Notes: a model not told the origin generated them from the letters alone. 64,000 nucleotides of DNA from Stercorarius parasiticus (GCA_013396915.1 VWZL01002555.1:279494-343493); one strand, 5' to 3'; counted from the first letter of the stretch, positions 26,603-46,513 are shown. Program-made: numbers and translations.

Positions 26603-27914
26603 CTGAGTACAGAATAAAGAGAAATTACTCCTAAATTTTACTATCCCAGAACTTAAAACATAAAGAAGTAGGGTGCTAAAGTAACACATTTGCAATTCCA
26701 AAATACACGAGGCTTACAAAATATTCCAAAATACAATAGCATTTTGCTGAGAATAAAAATAGCATACCAAAGGCAAAAGTTATGTTCACATGAGCAAACC
26801 ACAAAAATTAAACAGAACACACTTTCTGAAAATGCAAATGGCCATAAAAATATCTTGGTCCTGAGGCTGTATTCCTCCCTGGGTCTCCAGAGTAAGGACG
26901 TAAGATATGAGGCAGTTTTCGTAACTTTTAGGTAAGACCATGGAAGCTGAAAATCACTGCCCCAAGCAACAGACACATGGCATTTCTATCACTGTGTGCC
27001 CTGACATCCTGTCTCCAGAGAAACAACTGGTTTTGCTATTGGTGGAACAGGAAGGAATGGCCACATCGACAGCTCTGGGATACACAATCCTCTACCCTCA
27101 TTTCAATGAGATGTTAACTTTCAAAGCTTGATTCCAAAGATTTCAATATTCAGCCTTTTTTTTAAAAAAAAAAACCCTCACACTTATTTTCACGGCAGTT
27201 CACTTCAGCGCATTTCAGTGTTACTGAATTCAGATTGATTTTTCTAAAAATCCAAATCTATCTTCATTGCTTCTCTGGTACCAAAAGGCCCAGTGGCAAA
27301 CTTGTTTTTTCCCAAAACCTCTAGTATAATTTGGAATGACTTTAAAAGAAAACTTTTCATTTCCAATATGTAAATGGAAAGCCTACCAAAACCAAAGAAG
27401 TTTGGATCAGTATAAATCAAATTAAGGCGGTTAAACAAGGGAATAATGACAGAATATTATTCAACTTATTTTTAAATTATTCTAAAACAGCTTTTTTAAG
27501 TATATATGAAACTAAACAAAACATCCCTCTTCCAGCCTTGATCTGATTTGGAATTTAAAAAAAAAGACAAGGATTGGTTAAAAATAGCTGGAGGCACTGG
27601 TCTCATAAACAACATAAATGGACTGAGCAGCCAGAGCACTGCCCTTCTCATTCCTGCGAGCATTTGTCATGCCAATAAAAGACATGAGAAATTTAGTAAA
27701 CACGATGCACGTACACAAATACACAAAGCTTTTCTATTTCTTCTATGTCAGAATTAACATGTGAAGCAGAGAATGCAGCTTCAAACTCCCAGCAAACTGC
27801 ACTGCTTGGAAATCAGAGGTAAGGACTGGGCTGCTTCTCCACTGAGCACTACAAATTAATTCTGAGCTTGGTCACAAGTTCATTGAACATATTATTCAAA
27901 AAGTGATTCCTTAC
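26603..27914 (-). other. MAST2: MAST2 intron 5
   Basis: 1312 bases, phase 0. AT-rich, with a short A/T homopolymer near 27157-27174. I see nothing else. Confidence 0.85.
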
Positions 27915-27990
27915 CTTTGGAAACCTTTCTTTGTACACATGATTCATCATTATTATTTCACTGTCAAAGGAAATTGGGGAGCGACCCGGG
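27915..27990 (-). CDS. MAST2: MAST2 window exon 5
   Basis: This 76-bp exon completes a Ser codon and encodes [20 protein letters not shown], then ERFPK. The acceptor is cctctag and the donor is CCAAAG/gtaagg. SPGRSP plus [15 protein letters not shown] is nearly invariant among MAST kinases and lies in the pre-kinase domain. The exon ends in phase 0, so ERFPK is followed directly by ATAQMEERL in exon 6. Confidence 0.97.
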
Positions 27991-30476
27991 CTAGAGGAGA
28001 AAAGAAAGTATATTATCATTTACAGATACTACATCAAAACCCTCCGAAATCCAGTGCTGGTCAAAATGCTGCCACACTGACTGTCGCCCTTCCAAAGCTT
28101 TGACTTCACTTCCATAATGGGCAGATGCTTAAATTCAGAGAAAATCCTAGCAAGCAATGGCAATCTACAGCCCCACAGTTAACTCATCTGAAAACTGCTA
28201 ACACTCCTGTCTTCATGTGAACTCAGGCAGAAATCCACCTATTTTCAGTGAACACAAGCCCTACCATACAAGCATGTAAAAAATCAGTGCATTTGTTGCA
28301 GGTACATCTGTAATTTCCCTCGTTCTCTTCCTGCCCTCCGTGGCAGCGGTAGCAGCCCTGCCCAGGAAGAAATCTCTATTATTTCTGGAGTCTCTAGCGC
28401 TGGAAAGGAGCAGAGTAAAATGGAACCAGGAACTTGAGATGACTTGCTTTCCTTTGTCTGAAGAATACCACGCTACAGGAGGGATGCATGAGCAGTGTTA
28501 TTCAGCTAAATCTTATATATAAATACCACAAGCAATAGGAACAGAATACTTTTATGAAAACCGCGCTCCCTTGAGGCATGTTACACCACGGATGCATATG
28601 CATGTACGCATAGGTTAGCAAGCAACTTCAAAAACCAGGACACTACATCTTGGCAAACTGCATTTATATTACTGTTTGGGTATTTATTTTTTTTTTTTAA
28701 AGAAGAGTTGCATCTCATTTCATCACATCTGATGGTATGCAATGCTCTGACTCATTCTGCCACTGAGGACAGCCGGAGTGAGGTAATGCAGATAATCCCC
28801 AGCTACAGGATCGCCTACAGCATCTCATTTCTCTGGTTACCTTGTTTTAATGTTCAAGACAAGCAAGGGCTTCAATTATTCGGCATCTTACATGATCATC
28901 GTCTTTATGATTTTTAAGAGTACAACATATTGCCAAAAATATTTTCTCTTTGTCAAAAAAATACAATTTTATCTTGAATGAGTTCAAAACATTTTAAACT
29001 TTCTTGTGAAGGATGAAACGAATGTCTCTAAATGGAATAAATGCATTTTAAACTTGGAATGCATTACAGTTACTACCTTGCTGCTAACCTATTTAAAGGA
29101 AAAAACATTCTTTTGGGAACATATATTTACAATTCAAAGAAAATTTAACTCACTGGCTCACGGAATATAGCAATACCAATACCAATCTCTTTTCGTGCCT
29201 GGTGCTGGAATTCCACGAATTACATCGTGTCTTGTTTTTATTAAGGTTTATCCCTCAGCTTGGGAAAACGCACTTCAGATTAAATCTCTCACTGAATCCT
29301 TATGTTAAAGGAGAAAAACTGATTTGAATGTTTTGGATACCAAGTAAAAACATATTTGAATCAACTTTTTTTGAAGAAAATATATCCCTTAGCTTGGTAG
29401 ATAGCTATTTTTAATCAAGGAAAATTTTCTTCAGAAAGAAAGTTATATTTATATTCATATGCAATATATGACACAATAAAAAGAAGGGTAAGAACATTTA
29501 AATTTCAGACTTAGAAGCAAATGCCCCCACACATCTCGCCTGCTATCTTTATCCTTCTTTCTCTAAGACCAAACAATCTGACACAAACACATGACACTTG
29601 TTTACTGGCAGTTCATATGGAGCTGAAGAACTCGGTGAACATACTTAATGAAGAATTTATTTTTCCATAACGTATTATTTCTCCGTGTGATTTAAGTGAG
29701 GTATAAATTACAAGGCTATATAAGCCCTTTGATAATAACTACAGAAATATGGAGGCACATCTATACTTCATTTTAACACTAAAGTAGTCCTACTAAAATT
29801 TGTGCCTGCTTAAGTATTTGCTATCTTAGGGCTACAATAAAACATAAGGGGTTTTGCCTTTTGCTTTCAAGGCAATTTATTCATCTGGATACAGGAAATT
29901 AAGAGCTATGCAGAAATCATGTTACATGAGCTCTCCTGCCAGCAGATGTAATGTTTCCTTAAGGAGAGCCACAATGATATGGGTTTATTGGGTTTGCTTT
30001 TGTTTTTTATGATTCGGAAACAAAGTAATTTCTCTGCACAAGAGTCTACTGATGGGCAAGAAAGTAAACACTTATAACCCATTGGCTTCCTTGGGCATTG
30101 GCAGTTTTGTGTCTCACCTTTGGAAGCTGATTAATGCCACTTCTTACCACCTAAAACGACACAAGTATACAAATAGCTCCAGATAAAACCTGGGATCAAG
30201 GTTCAAACTGTCATTCTAAATAAAATTCGCCCAATATAACATGTCAAATTAAACATGTAGCTGACTACAGCAAGACTGCAACATAATATACTGCATCATA
30301 ATTTTTTATGTTGATCCTCAGCCTGGGAAACTACAGAAATAATGAGATGGATAACTGACTAACCAAAGGCTAGCTGCCAGGCACTGCTGGTTACTTTACA
30401 GCATCTTTGAGACACAACCAGGAGAAAAAGCCAGGACTGGGCAGATAACTGAATGCCACCAAGGGAGAACGTTAAG

Positions 30477-30513
30477 GGAGTTTAGAAAAAAAAAAAAAAA
30501 AAAAAGGAGTTTA
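30477..30513. repeat. Poly(A)20 flanked by GGAGTTTA direct repeats
   Basis: GGAGTTTA (30477-30484), a single G, twenty A residues (30486-30505), then GGAGTTTA again (30506-30513). The layout resembles a target-site duplication around a bare poly(A) tail. Duplication by slippage is the other explanation. Confidence 0.7.
30486..30505 (+). repeat. Poly(A) tract, 20 bases
   Basis: Uninterrupted A run; see the flanking direct repeat entry at 30477-30513. Confidence 0.95.
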
Positions 30514-32088
30514 ATACATTTTATTGGCATGACAGCTTTTTGAATGCAAAACCTTCACACATCTATCTAGCACCGAAAATTTCACATACAGAACTAAAGC
30601 AGTCTAACATTTCAAGCCTCACAAAGGAACGGATTATTTTCTGTAAAACAGAGGACACATACTGTGCACGTGCATAACATTTTAAGGCAAAAAGCAGGCT
30701 GCTTCTCTTTTCTTGGTGTAGATAGGTAGGTCAAAGAAGTGATTATTGTCAGTGAGTTTTTCATTTCAGCAGAGCAGACATTAGAAGAATAATATCTGTC
30801 CCCTTAAGCTTAACAACAGAATGAAAAACTACTCTCTTTTCCCTTTCTTCACCCTCCCTCCGCTTTATGAAATGATGCAGTGGTAGACTTTCAGTGACAT
30901 CTATCTCCCACAAAGGTTTGTAGCCTTCAACTTGTCAAAACTCATGTGTCTTTATCTGATGCTAGAAAGTGAAAACAGCTCATAGACAGGTATTTCAAGG
31001 AGTAGCACTTATAGTAATAAATTAAATCTTACGAAATCTAGTTTAACTGTGACTAAATAAAAGTGAGATGTTTATGAATACCTAATTTTTCCTTCACTGT
31101 GACAGCTATATTTATTAGGAAAAAGCAGAGAAGCTAAAAGCACTGTGTTCCCCTCTGCTTTTACCCTGTACATAAAGGTTAAATTAGGATGTATTTACAG
31201 CATGTCACCAAAGTCAGTGTCCGCAGGAAAATTAAACCATAGGCCTTAATGTTCTGTCATTTCCAAACACACAAAATAAGGAATTTTAAAACTAGAGAGC
31301 TGAAGTTGTATGAAGTAGAAACTAAGTTAAGCCTTCTGCTGCGGGTGAGCAGAGCACTGGCCTTCCTATTCCCCCAAGAAATAAATATATAAATCTTTGC
31401 GCTCATACAAATTACATTCATACCAGCAGTCAGAAAACTCCCCATGAAAAAAGAGACATTAAAGCAGAAGCAAATATGGCAAATCTACCTCTGTTCATCA
31501 AACTTCAGAGCAAATACGACTCAATGCTTCACACAGACCACAACAATTGGACCCTGGGGCCTAATCCTGCTTCTGGACGGGACAATGACCAAAGGAGAAC
31601 TGAGCTCAGCAGAGCAGGATCCACCTGCTAAAATCTGAATTTATGCAACATGCACAATAACAGTGAAATACAGTTTCCCACAGAATGACAACGATCTATA
31701 CCATGGAGGAAATAATGTAGAAAATTAAACATATATTTATTCAAGGATCCTTCTCCCTGCATAATCATAACCAAACACCTGTCAGTTATTTTAGTGCTGC
31801 TAGAAAAAAGGCAAAGCAAAATATATAGTAATTCTTCTTCTTATGGAACAGGCAAGCGGTGAAACAGAACAGTAAAGAGTCTCTCACTGAGACCTCTGAA
31901 AAGTCATTTCTGAGTTTGTTTACATACTTTTTGAGTTTTTAATTCATTTTTACAAACACTGAGCTTCAGCTATGTTTAGTCTGTGGACAAATACTATTTG
32001 TGACTGGTTTTGTATCACTGAACTGTTCTCCAGTTCAGCCCTTCTTTATACTAGGAGTGACATTCTTCTGAATTTAAGTGTGGGGGAG

Positions 32089-32153
32089 TTTTATTTATAA
32101 ATATTAATAATAAATTAATAAATAATAATTACTTTATATATGTGTATATATAT
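32089..32153. repeat. AT-rich low-complexity tract
   Basis: Interspersed AAT and TA repeats (ttaataataaattaataaa and a later TATATG run), with almost no G or C. Confidence 0.85.
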
Positions 32154-35100
32154 GAGAGGACATTAAGGGAAAGGGAATACATTTCAATCGCAATTTCTTT
32201 GAAAGTAAGAACTAATGAGTTTTTTCTACAGACTTACACAGGGGCTGCAACTAGCTCTTTCCAATACTTCAGTTTTTTTCTGCAAGCCAACAAAGACTGG
32301 GACTGCTTTAGACAGAAAACACTAGAAATTTAAAGTAATGAGCAGTACGGAGGGCAAATAAGAATACCCAGTTTTCCTTATAATAGAACACCATAAAGAT
32401 AGTGAGTGAAACCAAGTGTTAATAAATTTAAAACTCATCACTTTGAAGAACTTTTTAAAATCAAATTCACAGAACTCACTGTCTTGAGAGAGACCAACAT
32501 TATCTGTAATGTAGTTAAAATGTATTTTCGTAAGAAAAAGATGCCTTATGCTTCAGAATATAAAATCATTATCCATCTCTATTGAATCCATGGCTGTGTG
32601 AATCCCTGCCCTGCGGGGAGCACCGCCTGCTCCTCCGCAGCTTGTGGCATCGGCACTTTCTGAAAGCAGCAGCACGAAGTGATGAAACCACCAAGATTAC
32701 TCAAGTGGTTAAAGCCGATGCTTAAGTGCAGCGAGATGAGAGAGCTCCGCAACCTGCAGGATCAGTTTTTAAGAAAAATGTGGGCCACCAGTGTGGTTTC
32801 ACACCACATAGTCTTTGTTCCCGTCTCAGTTATGTTTTTGTCAGAAGCCTTTCTGGACTCTTTGTCTAGAAGCCTAGAAACTGGCATTTTCTAGGAGCTG
32901 TCCCTGTATATTCTTAATGGCAGGATCCAGCCTGTCGAAAGTCGGGTTGGAGGATTGCCATTTCAAAAGCGCTACCCAGCAAAGAGATGAAGGAGCATAT
33001 TTGATTAAGGATGATCTCATCTACTTCAACTATATAAAAATCCACTGCTACAATCTTCAACCCTTTTTCCCTAGACAACATTATCCTGAAATACAAGAAG
33101 AGATCAAGAAAAACGGGCAGATCGGTGGGCTGAGTGAATGCACAAAGGCAGCTCTTGAAGAAGTCATTATTAGTTAACTCTACTTTTATCTCTGACATTC
33201 TCCACACATTCCCCCTTTAGCAACCACTAAAGGATGACAAGTAAAGAACTGGGAATGGAGGGCAGCATCTCTCTAACTCAAAAAGAATAACGATGCCAAG
33301 TTTAGCACAAGAATTCACACTCTCCATGCATTTTACTTCTGGGAGAAAAGGTCTCCTTCAGGTAAACCCCAGGGTTGTTGTAAATTAAATGAATGCAGTC
33401 TGGGCCTCTCTCGGTTGGTAATAACTTGAAGAATTTGAACGTTGCATTACAAAAAAAGAAAAAAGAGAACAGTTGAGAGATGATATTTAGGAATTAGTTC
33501 TTCAGGTAATAAAGAAATACTCTCTTCTACTGAAGACACACTCTAAGCACCAAAACAGGTGGGTCACATGGAAATACATTCTTTCATTTAGCATGTCAGT
33601 ACTGGATCTATTGGAGATGGATGAGAAAACAGCCTCCTGGCTTTAGTGACCAGTTGTATAAGCACATCACACTTCTGGATTCCACCATTGGTCTCAAGCT
33701 ACCTCCTCCCTCCTGCACAGGAAAGCAGCTGGGAAAGAACTGGTGCCATTTCTTTGGTGTAGAAATTCCGGGGATTTCAAATAGGGCATGATTAATTAAG
33801 TGATGAGTATCTTCAAACCACACTGGCAGAACACCTCAAGCAACAGAGGTGCCACCAACATGTCAGTGTACATCAGCCAACGCTACCCTCCACGACCGTA
33901 TGCTTTGTTACTTTGTCATCCGGTTTGATCACTAAGACTGCTCTGTATGAACAGAACATTTGCAGCTAGATACAAGAAAATGGTAAATTTCTAGTCAAAA
34001 AAGTAGATTTTTTCAAAAGTTACATTTAGGCAATACTCTCTGCTATCTAGGAGCATAAAAGGATCACCTGATACTTCTGAAAAATCTTGGGTTACACAGA
34101 CCCTCAAAAACAACATCCTCAGCATTTGACAGTGACATCTCAAAATATCGGTTCCTCTCTCATAAAAAGAGATGTAAGGCTGCAGTCATAAAGGATGAAA
34201 AATGAATACGTGTTAACAATCAGTCATTAATATCAGACCATCTTTTAAATTACAAAACTGTGACTGCCAATTAAGGAAAACGTCTGATGTATTTTCTTCA
34301 TCTGCTTTTCATTAAAGCTGATCAAACAAGCCCACTAAATGCTTATGAAAATATTACCTTTTTAGGGAATTCCTGCTTAATTTTCAGCACATAAGCTGCT
34401 CAGATTTTATTTTTTCATTTGTTAAGGAAGTAAAAATATCCTCTCACCAAGTGAGTGAACTCTATCATGTGGGCAAATAAATAAGCAAGCTGTGCAGTGA
34501 ATAAGGTCTGGTCTTCACAGATTTCAGTACTTGCTTGTTTACAAAGACGCGCTACCCTCTGTCAAAGAGGGCATTTACTCCTGCAAACATCACTCCAATT
34601 GGTTGGATTGACATATCAATTTTCCTTTGAGGTGCAAGGGCCAGCATGAATGCTTGGTAGTGGCAAGGGTGCTTTAGAGTCACACAGCATCACAGTACTA
34701 CAATACGCAAAATGAAAAACAAATCAGGCACAGTAAGTTTAAAAAATTAAATTATTTCATTCTAAGCTTTGGCATACCAATAAGGCTGGCCGTTATCACA
34801 CTGAAAACCACAGAGAGCTAGAGAAAGCATTCAAGAGAGGAAGGAGATTAATCGCATAGTTATATGACATACTGAATTAATCTGGTCTCATCACAAATTA
34901 TAAACCTATCTGATAGCTCCACTTTTAAATTGGCTCACAGAGGTAAAATTCTCAGCAAGCTGATAATCCATATTAACAAGGAAAAAAACAAAATTGGGCT
35001 CTTAATTTTATCATTTACATCATTCTTTCATAGCAAGAGTATTTTATACTTCATTATGCCAACAGTAATATGTCTGCATTAGAAAGGACAATAATTACTT

Positions 35101-35818
35101 TAGTGATGTGTTGTCTACCTACAGTAGCTGTCTTGTCTATAAAGAATTAGTATTACTACAGTTACACTACTCAGCAATAGCCAGCGTTAATAGTGACAGC
35201 AACAGGACTGAAGTAGGACCATTGTTCAAAGAGACTTAGTACAAATCACATAAACTAGTCTTTTACTACATGGCAATTTGCAGAGATCACAGGCTAAGTG
35301 TGCTACTGCCTATAGAACTTACCTGCTCCTGTAGATTACTGTGTAACTACATTTAGGAGATCCATATGCAATTACCATGCAGCCTGCACTGAAGTTTAGA
35401 ACATACAAATAATTACAAATAATCACGAAAGGTCACCTCCACCATGACATGATACTCACCATGGATTCTTTTTGTTATCTTGGCCTGTTTCACTTCCTTG
35501 TATTACAAACCCCAGGCCAGCTCCTGAGCTGGGCACACTGATTCAGTATTTCCTGCTGGCAGAGTTTCTGAATCTTGTTCATTAATTTAAAGGTGATAGC
35601 CACCTCTGACACCCTCAGATGAGAAGCAGAAGGGAGACTTCACCTCCTTGTCCCCTGCTTGTATAAATCCTTTTTCTTTCCCAAGGTGCTGGATCTAGAG
35701 GTACGCATCTCTAGACATTCATTCACTTGGTCCAGCACTAAACGCACAGCAAAACTTAAGGCTTTTGCCATGATACAAAACGTTGGTGGGTTCATTCCAC
35801 ACAATTGTTAGAGATTGC

Positions 35819-35972
35819 AAGACAGATTGCCCAGAGAGTTCACTGAATCTCCGTCCTTGGAGATATTCAAAAGGCATTTGGACACAGTCCAGGGCAACCT
35901 GCTCGAGCAGGGGTTTGGATGAGATGACCTGCAGAGGTCCTTTCCAACCTCAGTCATTCTGTAATTCTGTGA
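35819..35972 (+). mobile_element. CR1 LINE, 3'-terminal fragment
   Basis: The plus strand reads RLPRE...ESPSLEIFKRHLD, the end of the CR1 protein. This is followed by the usual tail (GGCAACCTGCTCGAGCAGGGG ... GAGGTCCTTTCCAACCTC) and a CATTCTGTAATTCTGTG end made of the 8-bp CR1 3' motif. The copy is truncated at its 5' side, as most CR1 insertions are. It lies antisense to MAST2. Confidence 0.88.
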
Positions 35973-36558
35973 AAGGCGAAGTTCTAGTTCCTTCTGGTTT
36001 TAAGTATGGAAAAATCAACTGCACAAGGAAATAACTCCTGGAAAGCTATCTTTGAACAACCAGTTCTCTGAAGCAACAGTAAAAACTATTCAAATGCTAC
36101 TGCAGGAGAAATGTTTGCAGCACTATTACAAAATTGCTCTTGGGTGCAGTTCCATTTAAGGTTTTGACTTCATCTACTCTAGTCTTCAAACCCCTTCAGA
36201 AGCGCCGCTGGAAAAGTTATTATCAGTGACTGTAACCACTTCCTTATATTAATGCAGCAAAATTCTGAGAAGAAACTTCACTAAAGGAAACCTATAGATG
36301 TAGTCCGAGACACTTGTGGATCATGTAGTCACAGAGTTATTGTGAATATACAAAAGCAGACTATGCTAACCATTTTGCAACCCAAAACCTCAGCGTCAAA
36401 GGTGAAAAAAAAAGTCCCTTCTGATTAGGTGAGGTGGGTTAAAAGTTGATTAAAATAATTTCACAAACATGTAACAAAAGACTGTTCTTAGATCTGAAAG
36501 CACACACAGAAATGCAATACGTGTCCAACATCTTACAAATTCAACAAACGAAGCTCAC

Positions 36559-36713
36559 CTGAGACTGCGAGATCGAGGCCTCAAGGCTGGAGAATGTCGC
36601 CCTTCCTCATCAGTGATGCTCTCAGTACTGAAATGCTTTGTCAGGAAATGAAGTTCATCTGCCGTGGGCTGAAAGGGCAGCTGGTGCAGCTTCTCCTGAG
36701 ATGAGCATGATGA
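36559..36713 (-). CDS. MAST2: MAST2 window exon 4 (start of pre-kinase region)
   Basis: This 155-bp exon begins [15 protein letters not shown], continues through [16 protein letters not shown] and ends ALRPRSRSL plus two bases. The acceptor is ttctgtactcag and the donor is CTCAG/gtgagc. It opens the MAST pre-kinase domain (DUF1908 family). It is also the best paralogue discriminator in the window: the stretch around [10 protein letters not shown] followed by DEEGR matches remembered mammalian MAST2, while MAST4 and MAST3 differ clearly after the HLPF/QLPF part. The RPRSRSL ending is a basic, serine-rich motif kept in the family. Exit phase 2 is completed by the first base of exon 5. Confidence 0.97.
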
Positions 36714-42385
<5,672 letters not shown>

Positions 42386-43759
42386 TTACTGTCAGGGATA
42401 TATTTTGGCTAATACCTGGGGGAAATAAGCATTTTCCTCCCTCAAATCTCTTAACCTCACATTTCTACTAAAGTCTCAAGTTATTCAGATAAATGAGGTA
42501 TCCTATATATAATTACCTTTGTGAAGCAGCAGCTAGGGTAAGTTTTAAAAGCAAAAGTAAGTGACCTCAGAAAAGATAACGTAAATGGGCATCAGATTCC
42601 TGCATTAAGTAGACACTTTGTAAATATTACCAGTTGGAGTTTCTAAAACAGACAAATGAAATCAGCTCATTTCAAACTTCTCTGAAAAAGACAGTCATGC
42701 CTAGGATTATTACTGATGCAGTTCCTTGCCTTCCAAATGAAGTTTCAAATAGAGGAAAAAAATCGTATTAGATCAAGAATCAACTGAAAGCGGACTTGAT
42801 GGTTTACCTAGTGAGAAGGCATTCTGCTTAGCACATCGCCTGACACAGCTGGTGAATTAAATCCACTACAGCAGATCTGAACTGAGACGAGAGGTCCACT
42901 CAAAACACAGAGATAGAAATCACAGAAATTCCACCTAGGGTCTCTTCCTCCTCCAGTCAATATAATATTAGTAGTTATTGTAGCCAAAGAAACATGACCT
43001 TCAGGGAAAATAGCCAAAACATCCTGGAGACACCGCAGAAAAGGTCTTGTTTTACCAACATCAAAACTGAGGATCTATACAAGTGCTTTGAGAAGAATCA
43101 GTATTGCCCTCCTTGAAACCCTCCTCTTCCCTCAAAAACCGCCTTGGTGAGGATGGAAACTGAACTACATTCAGCTCGGTCTCAGCGCTTTTTCTGCCTC
43201 TGATTTCATTTCAGTCTCACGTGCATTTTGTGTCCTATAATGTGTCTCGTTGCATGTTGGGATGGATGATAAAGAAGTCTCTTCATCACATCAGTCTCCA
43301 CTTGTTTGTTTGCTTGTTTTATTACAGCAGATTATCAGTAACTGGTCATAAAGTGAAGCTGAATTAGAACAGTTCACTGTTGAACTTACTTTGGAAAGAT
43401 TTCGGGGGGTTTGGGTACATATACGCAAGTGCATTATAAAATCGGATGTTTGGTAGAAGTCTGAAATAGTGCTTAGTGCTTATAAAAAACTCATCTGTTA
43501 TCATCTTCACAGTAATATTTATCATCCCACTATCCACACCCATGAAGCCTCATCTTCAGAAAAAATTTACTGCATAGCCAGACATAAATGTCCGTTTATA
43601 TTTTTTCTAGATCTAGTTTCTTTTATTTTCAGGCATTGATACACACCATTCTCTTTGCCATCTATCTTAGAACAAGAAGGAAATAAACCCACTGTTCTGC
43701 ATCACTGAAAGAATATTATGTCAAGAGAGTTTTTTGAGAAGACTCATGCTTCATGCATT

Positions 43760-43776
43760 AAAAAAAAAAAAAAAAA
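43760..43776 (+). repeat. Poly(A) tract, 17 bases
   Basis: An uninterrupted run of A in intron 2. I see no matching direct repeats at its edges and no element body next to it. Confidence 0.9.
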
Positions 43777-46012
43777 TCAAGCTGTAGTGCAGATTTCTAT
43801 TGCATGCGTATGTTATAGCTAAACCCCATTCAGCCACAGGTGATGTTTTCTTTGGCAAGACAATTACATGTAGAAGAACAATGTCAAAAAATTCCAAGAG
43901 AAATTAAATTCCTTTCTTAACCCTGAAAAACAACAAATGTCAGCATTACAAAGGTGCTGCATGATGTGGTCAGTGACTGAACACGGAACTTCAATGATCT
44001 TTATTCAGCTTCTTGTGACATCCAGGGGTACTGGGGAAATATTTAGGTTAATGCTTCAACCTCTGTTTGAACCTTTAGTCCCAAAGCAAGACAGTACTTC
44101 CCTGACTTCTCCAACAGTAGTCAGGAATGCAAAAGGAAAGCCTAATCCCTTTTTTACTGAGTTGCCTAAATTGTGTATTGAACTCACTTCAGAATTTTCA
44201 TTTTGACAAAGGTAACCAAAAAAGTCTGTCTCAATTGGAAAATGACAGGATACCTCTTCACGCTTGGGCTATTTTCTGCTGATGCAATCTAGGCAAGCAA
44301 TGTGCTAAGCAGTCAGGGCAATGCGGATCAGCTGTAATCTAGCAGAAAGAAGTGGGACAAGAGTAGAAATCTTCCCAAAGACAATGGGAAAAAAAAACAA
44401 AACACAACTTTAAAAGGAAATTCCTCCATCCTTTATGCAAAACATTTCAAAGTTACTTCAGTGTTTTGTTAATAAACATATTTTTAGAGAGACCTCATGC
44501 AATATTGCTTCAGGAAAAGATACTCGTAAAGAAATTTTTAGGTCTTTTATTTTACTTATTATAGACCCTTTGCTAGCACAATAAAAACATGTGAACAACA
44601 GATTCTGCCTTTAAAATGACGTTTTAATTAGTTAATTAAGGAGGTATTTTTACAGCAGCTAAATGGTGTTCAATGAACAGTAGGTCAATTTCAAAACAAG
44701 TAGGTGCTAGAAGAACAACACATCTTCTCCGGACCACTACTTGTTCATCATTTTAAGCCAAATTGACAAGATCTCCTGTTTTGATTACCAAAGAACACAA
44801 GCTGAATGCCTAAATGGGGTTATTACAGCACAAACTTGTTAGGGACACAGGCTCAGCTGCACAGAAGCACAGTTCATACACGTACACAGACAACAGCAAC
44901 ACGATGCACGTTACCTGTCTGCTCTGTGTCCATGGCTGTATGGAAGAAATTGTACAACGATAATGAGAGAGGGAGAAGTAAAAGATGCATGTGTGATTTC
45001 TGAAAAAAAAAAAATCCTCATCTTCTGTTACTGGTATTCCACTATGATCAGTTTTAGTGAATATGGAGAGAATTAACCATACATTTCCTTATTCGGACAG
45101 GAGAATTCCTGAACACACTAACTTTGTGACTATGACTGACACAATCATTGAAAGGATGTCTAGCAAGGGATTTATGATTAATCACTAGTCAAACTAAGGA
45201 CAACCTTGCAGTATATTGTAGTGAAATCGGCTTCACAATAAAATGACTTTTCCAAATGTGTTTCCCACTCTGTCCCAAGAATCAGCTCATCACAGGTCTA
45301 AAATGAAAGAATGGAAATCACAAATGATGTCCAACCAGGATAATAAATGAAGAAATTACACCAAATGTAAAAGGCAGAAAATCAGCAACAAATTGTTTCT
45401 GTGATGGCGACAGGAGGAAATCAGGTTAGAACCACCTCTTAAGACCCATGCAACGCCGATCAAAAGGGTACAGTGAAATACCCACTTCTCTGGGGTAACA
45501 GAGCACCACATTTGCAATTACTTAATACCATCATACAGAAGTTATTCTGATACCGCTACGTGATAATCTAATAAATATATATCGGTACTGCTGGCATAGC
45601 TATTCAGGGCGTAACGCAAGTAGAAAATAGAAACAAGTTTCTAAAACAAGCTGTGCTTAAGTGTTCTTTTCAATGACAGAAAAAGTATAGAGCGCAACAT
45701 GCATACTGTAAAATGAACCACAATATTCCATAGGACAGACAACCTTTATTCACCTATTTCTTTAAAAATCAGATTAAAAGAACGGAAAAATATGAAAGGG
45801 CACTCTTCAGAGTTTTATTATTAAAACATTTATTTGCTGCTTGAAATTTTAGAAAGTAATGATACTGCAACATCAAGTTGAAACCTGATGTTGAAATACT
45901 ATGCAAAGTTTTAACAATGGTTTCAGCTGAAATTTTCCTTCTGTGTTCCAGGGTCCAGAACTCCAGATACCGAGAAAACTGGTAAAAATTCAGTTTACTT
46001 CAGCAGAACTTA

Positions 46013-46513
46013 TTGAATACACCCATATCAGGCTCAAGATACCTCTATAAAAATATAGGTGGGTGCTGTGAGTCCATTGGAATTCTTTTACCAGCAGGCA
46101 AAACACTAATTTTTCCTTCTGAGGCAACAGGAGAATACATATCCAGTCTGTCGCATTTCACACGCTATTATAAAGTTTTTTCTTACATAAGACCTGCAAA
46201 CCAAAGTCTACTTCAAAGAGGACTCAAGGGCACCAGGTCTTCTAGCAAATCACCTCAATGGAGAAAAACTCCAGGATTTACCTGCCATTCAGATAAAGGG
46301 TGTACCTTTGTTTCATCAAATCCTAACCCTTTCTTCTTCTTTGAAGTTTTGAGACCCATCCTTTCTCTAACTAGTCCTCAAGCTAAATCTGTCGTTCTCA
46401 GAAAACTTCCTTCCTCTCTGGATGATCACACGTTCTCAGATCATCTTAACACAGAGGGTTTTTCACAGCCAAGGCAGAGTTTAGCAAATCCAAAGTATCT
46501 TGCCCACATTTGA
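46013..46513 (+). other. Unrecognised 166-codon open frame, antisense in intron 2
   Basis: This is the longest open frame in the window, on the strand opposite MAST2. Its product would be serine-rich and contain FFFFE and many Pro-Gln/Ser pairs. I see no domain, no signal peptide, no promoter and no poly(A) signal in a convincing place. In 64 kb of AT-rich DNA a frame of this length may occur by chance. Confidence 0.15.

Larger units (their letters stand above)
27991..36558 (-). other. MAST2: MAST2 intron 4
   Basis: 8568 bases, phase 2, the longest complete intron here. It holds a 20-base poly(A) tract flanked by an 8-bp direct repeat (30477-30513), a very AT-rich stretch (about 32089-32153) and a CR1 3' end (about 35819-35972). 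Nothing else is recognisable. Confidence 0.85.
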
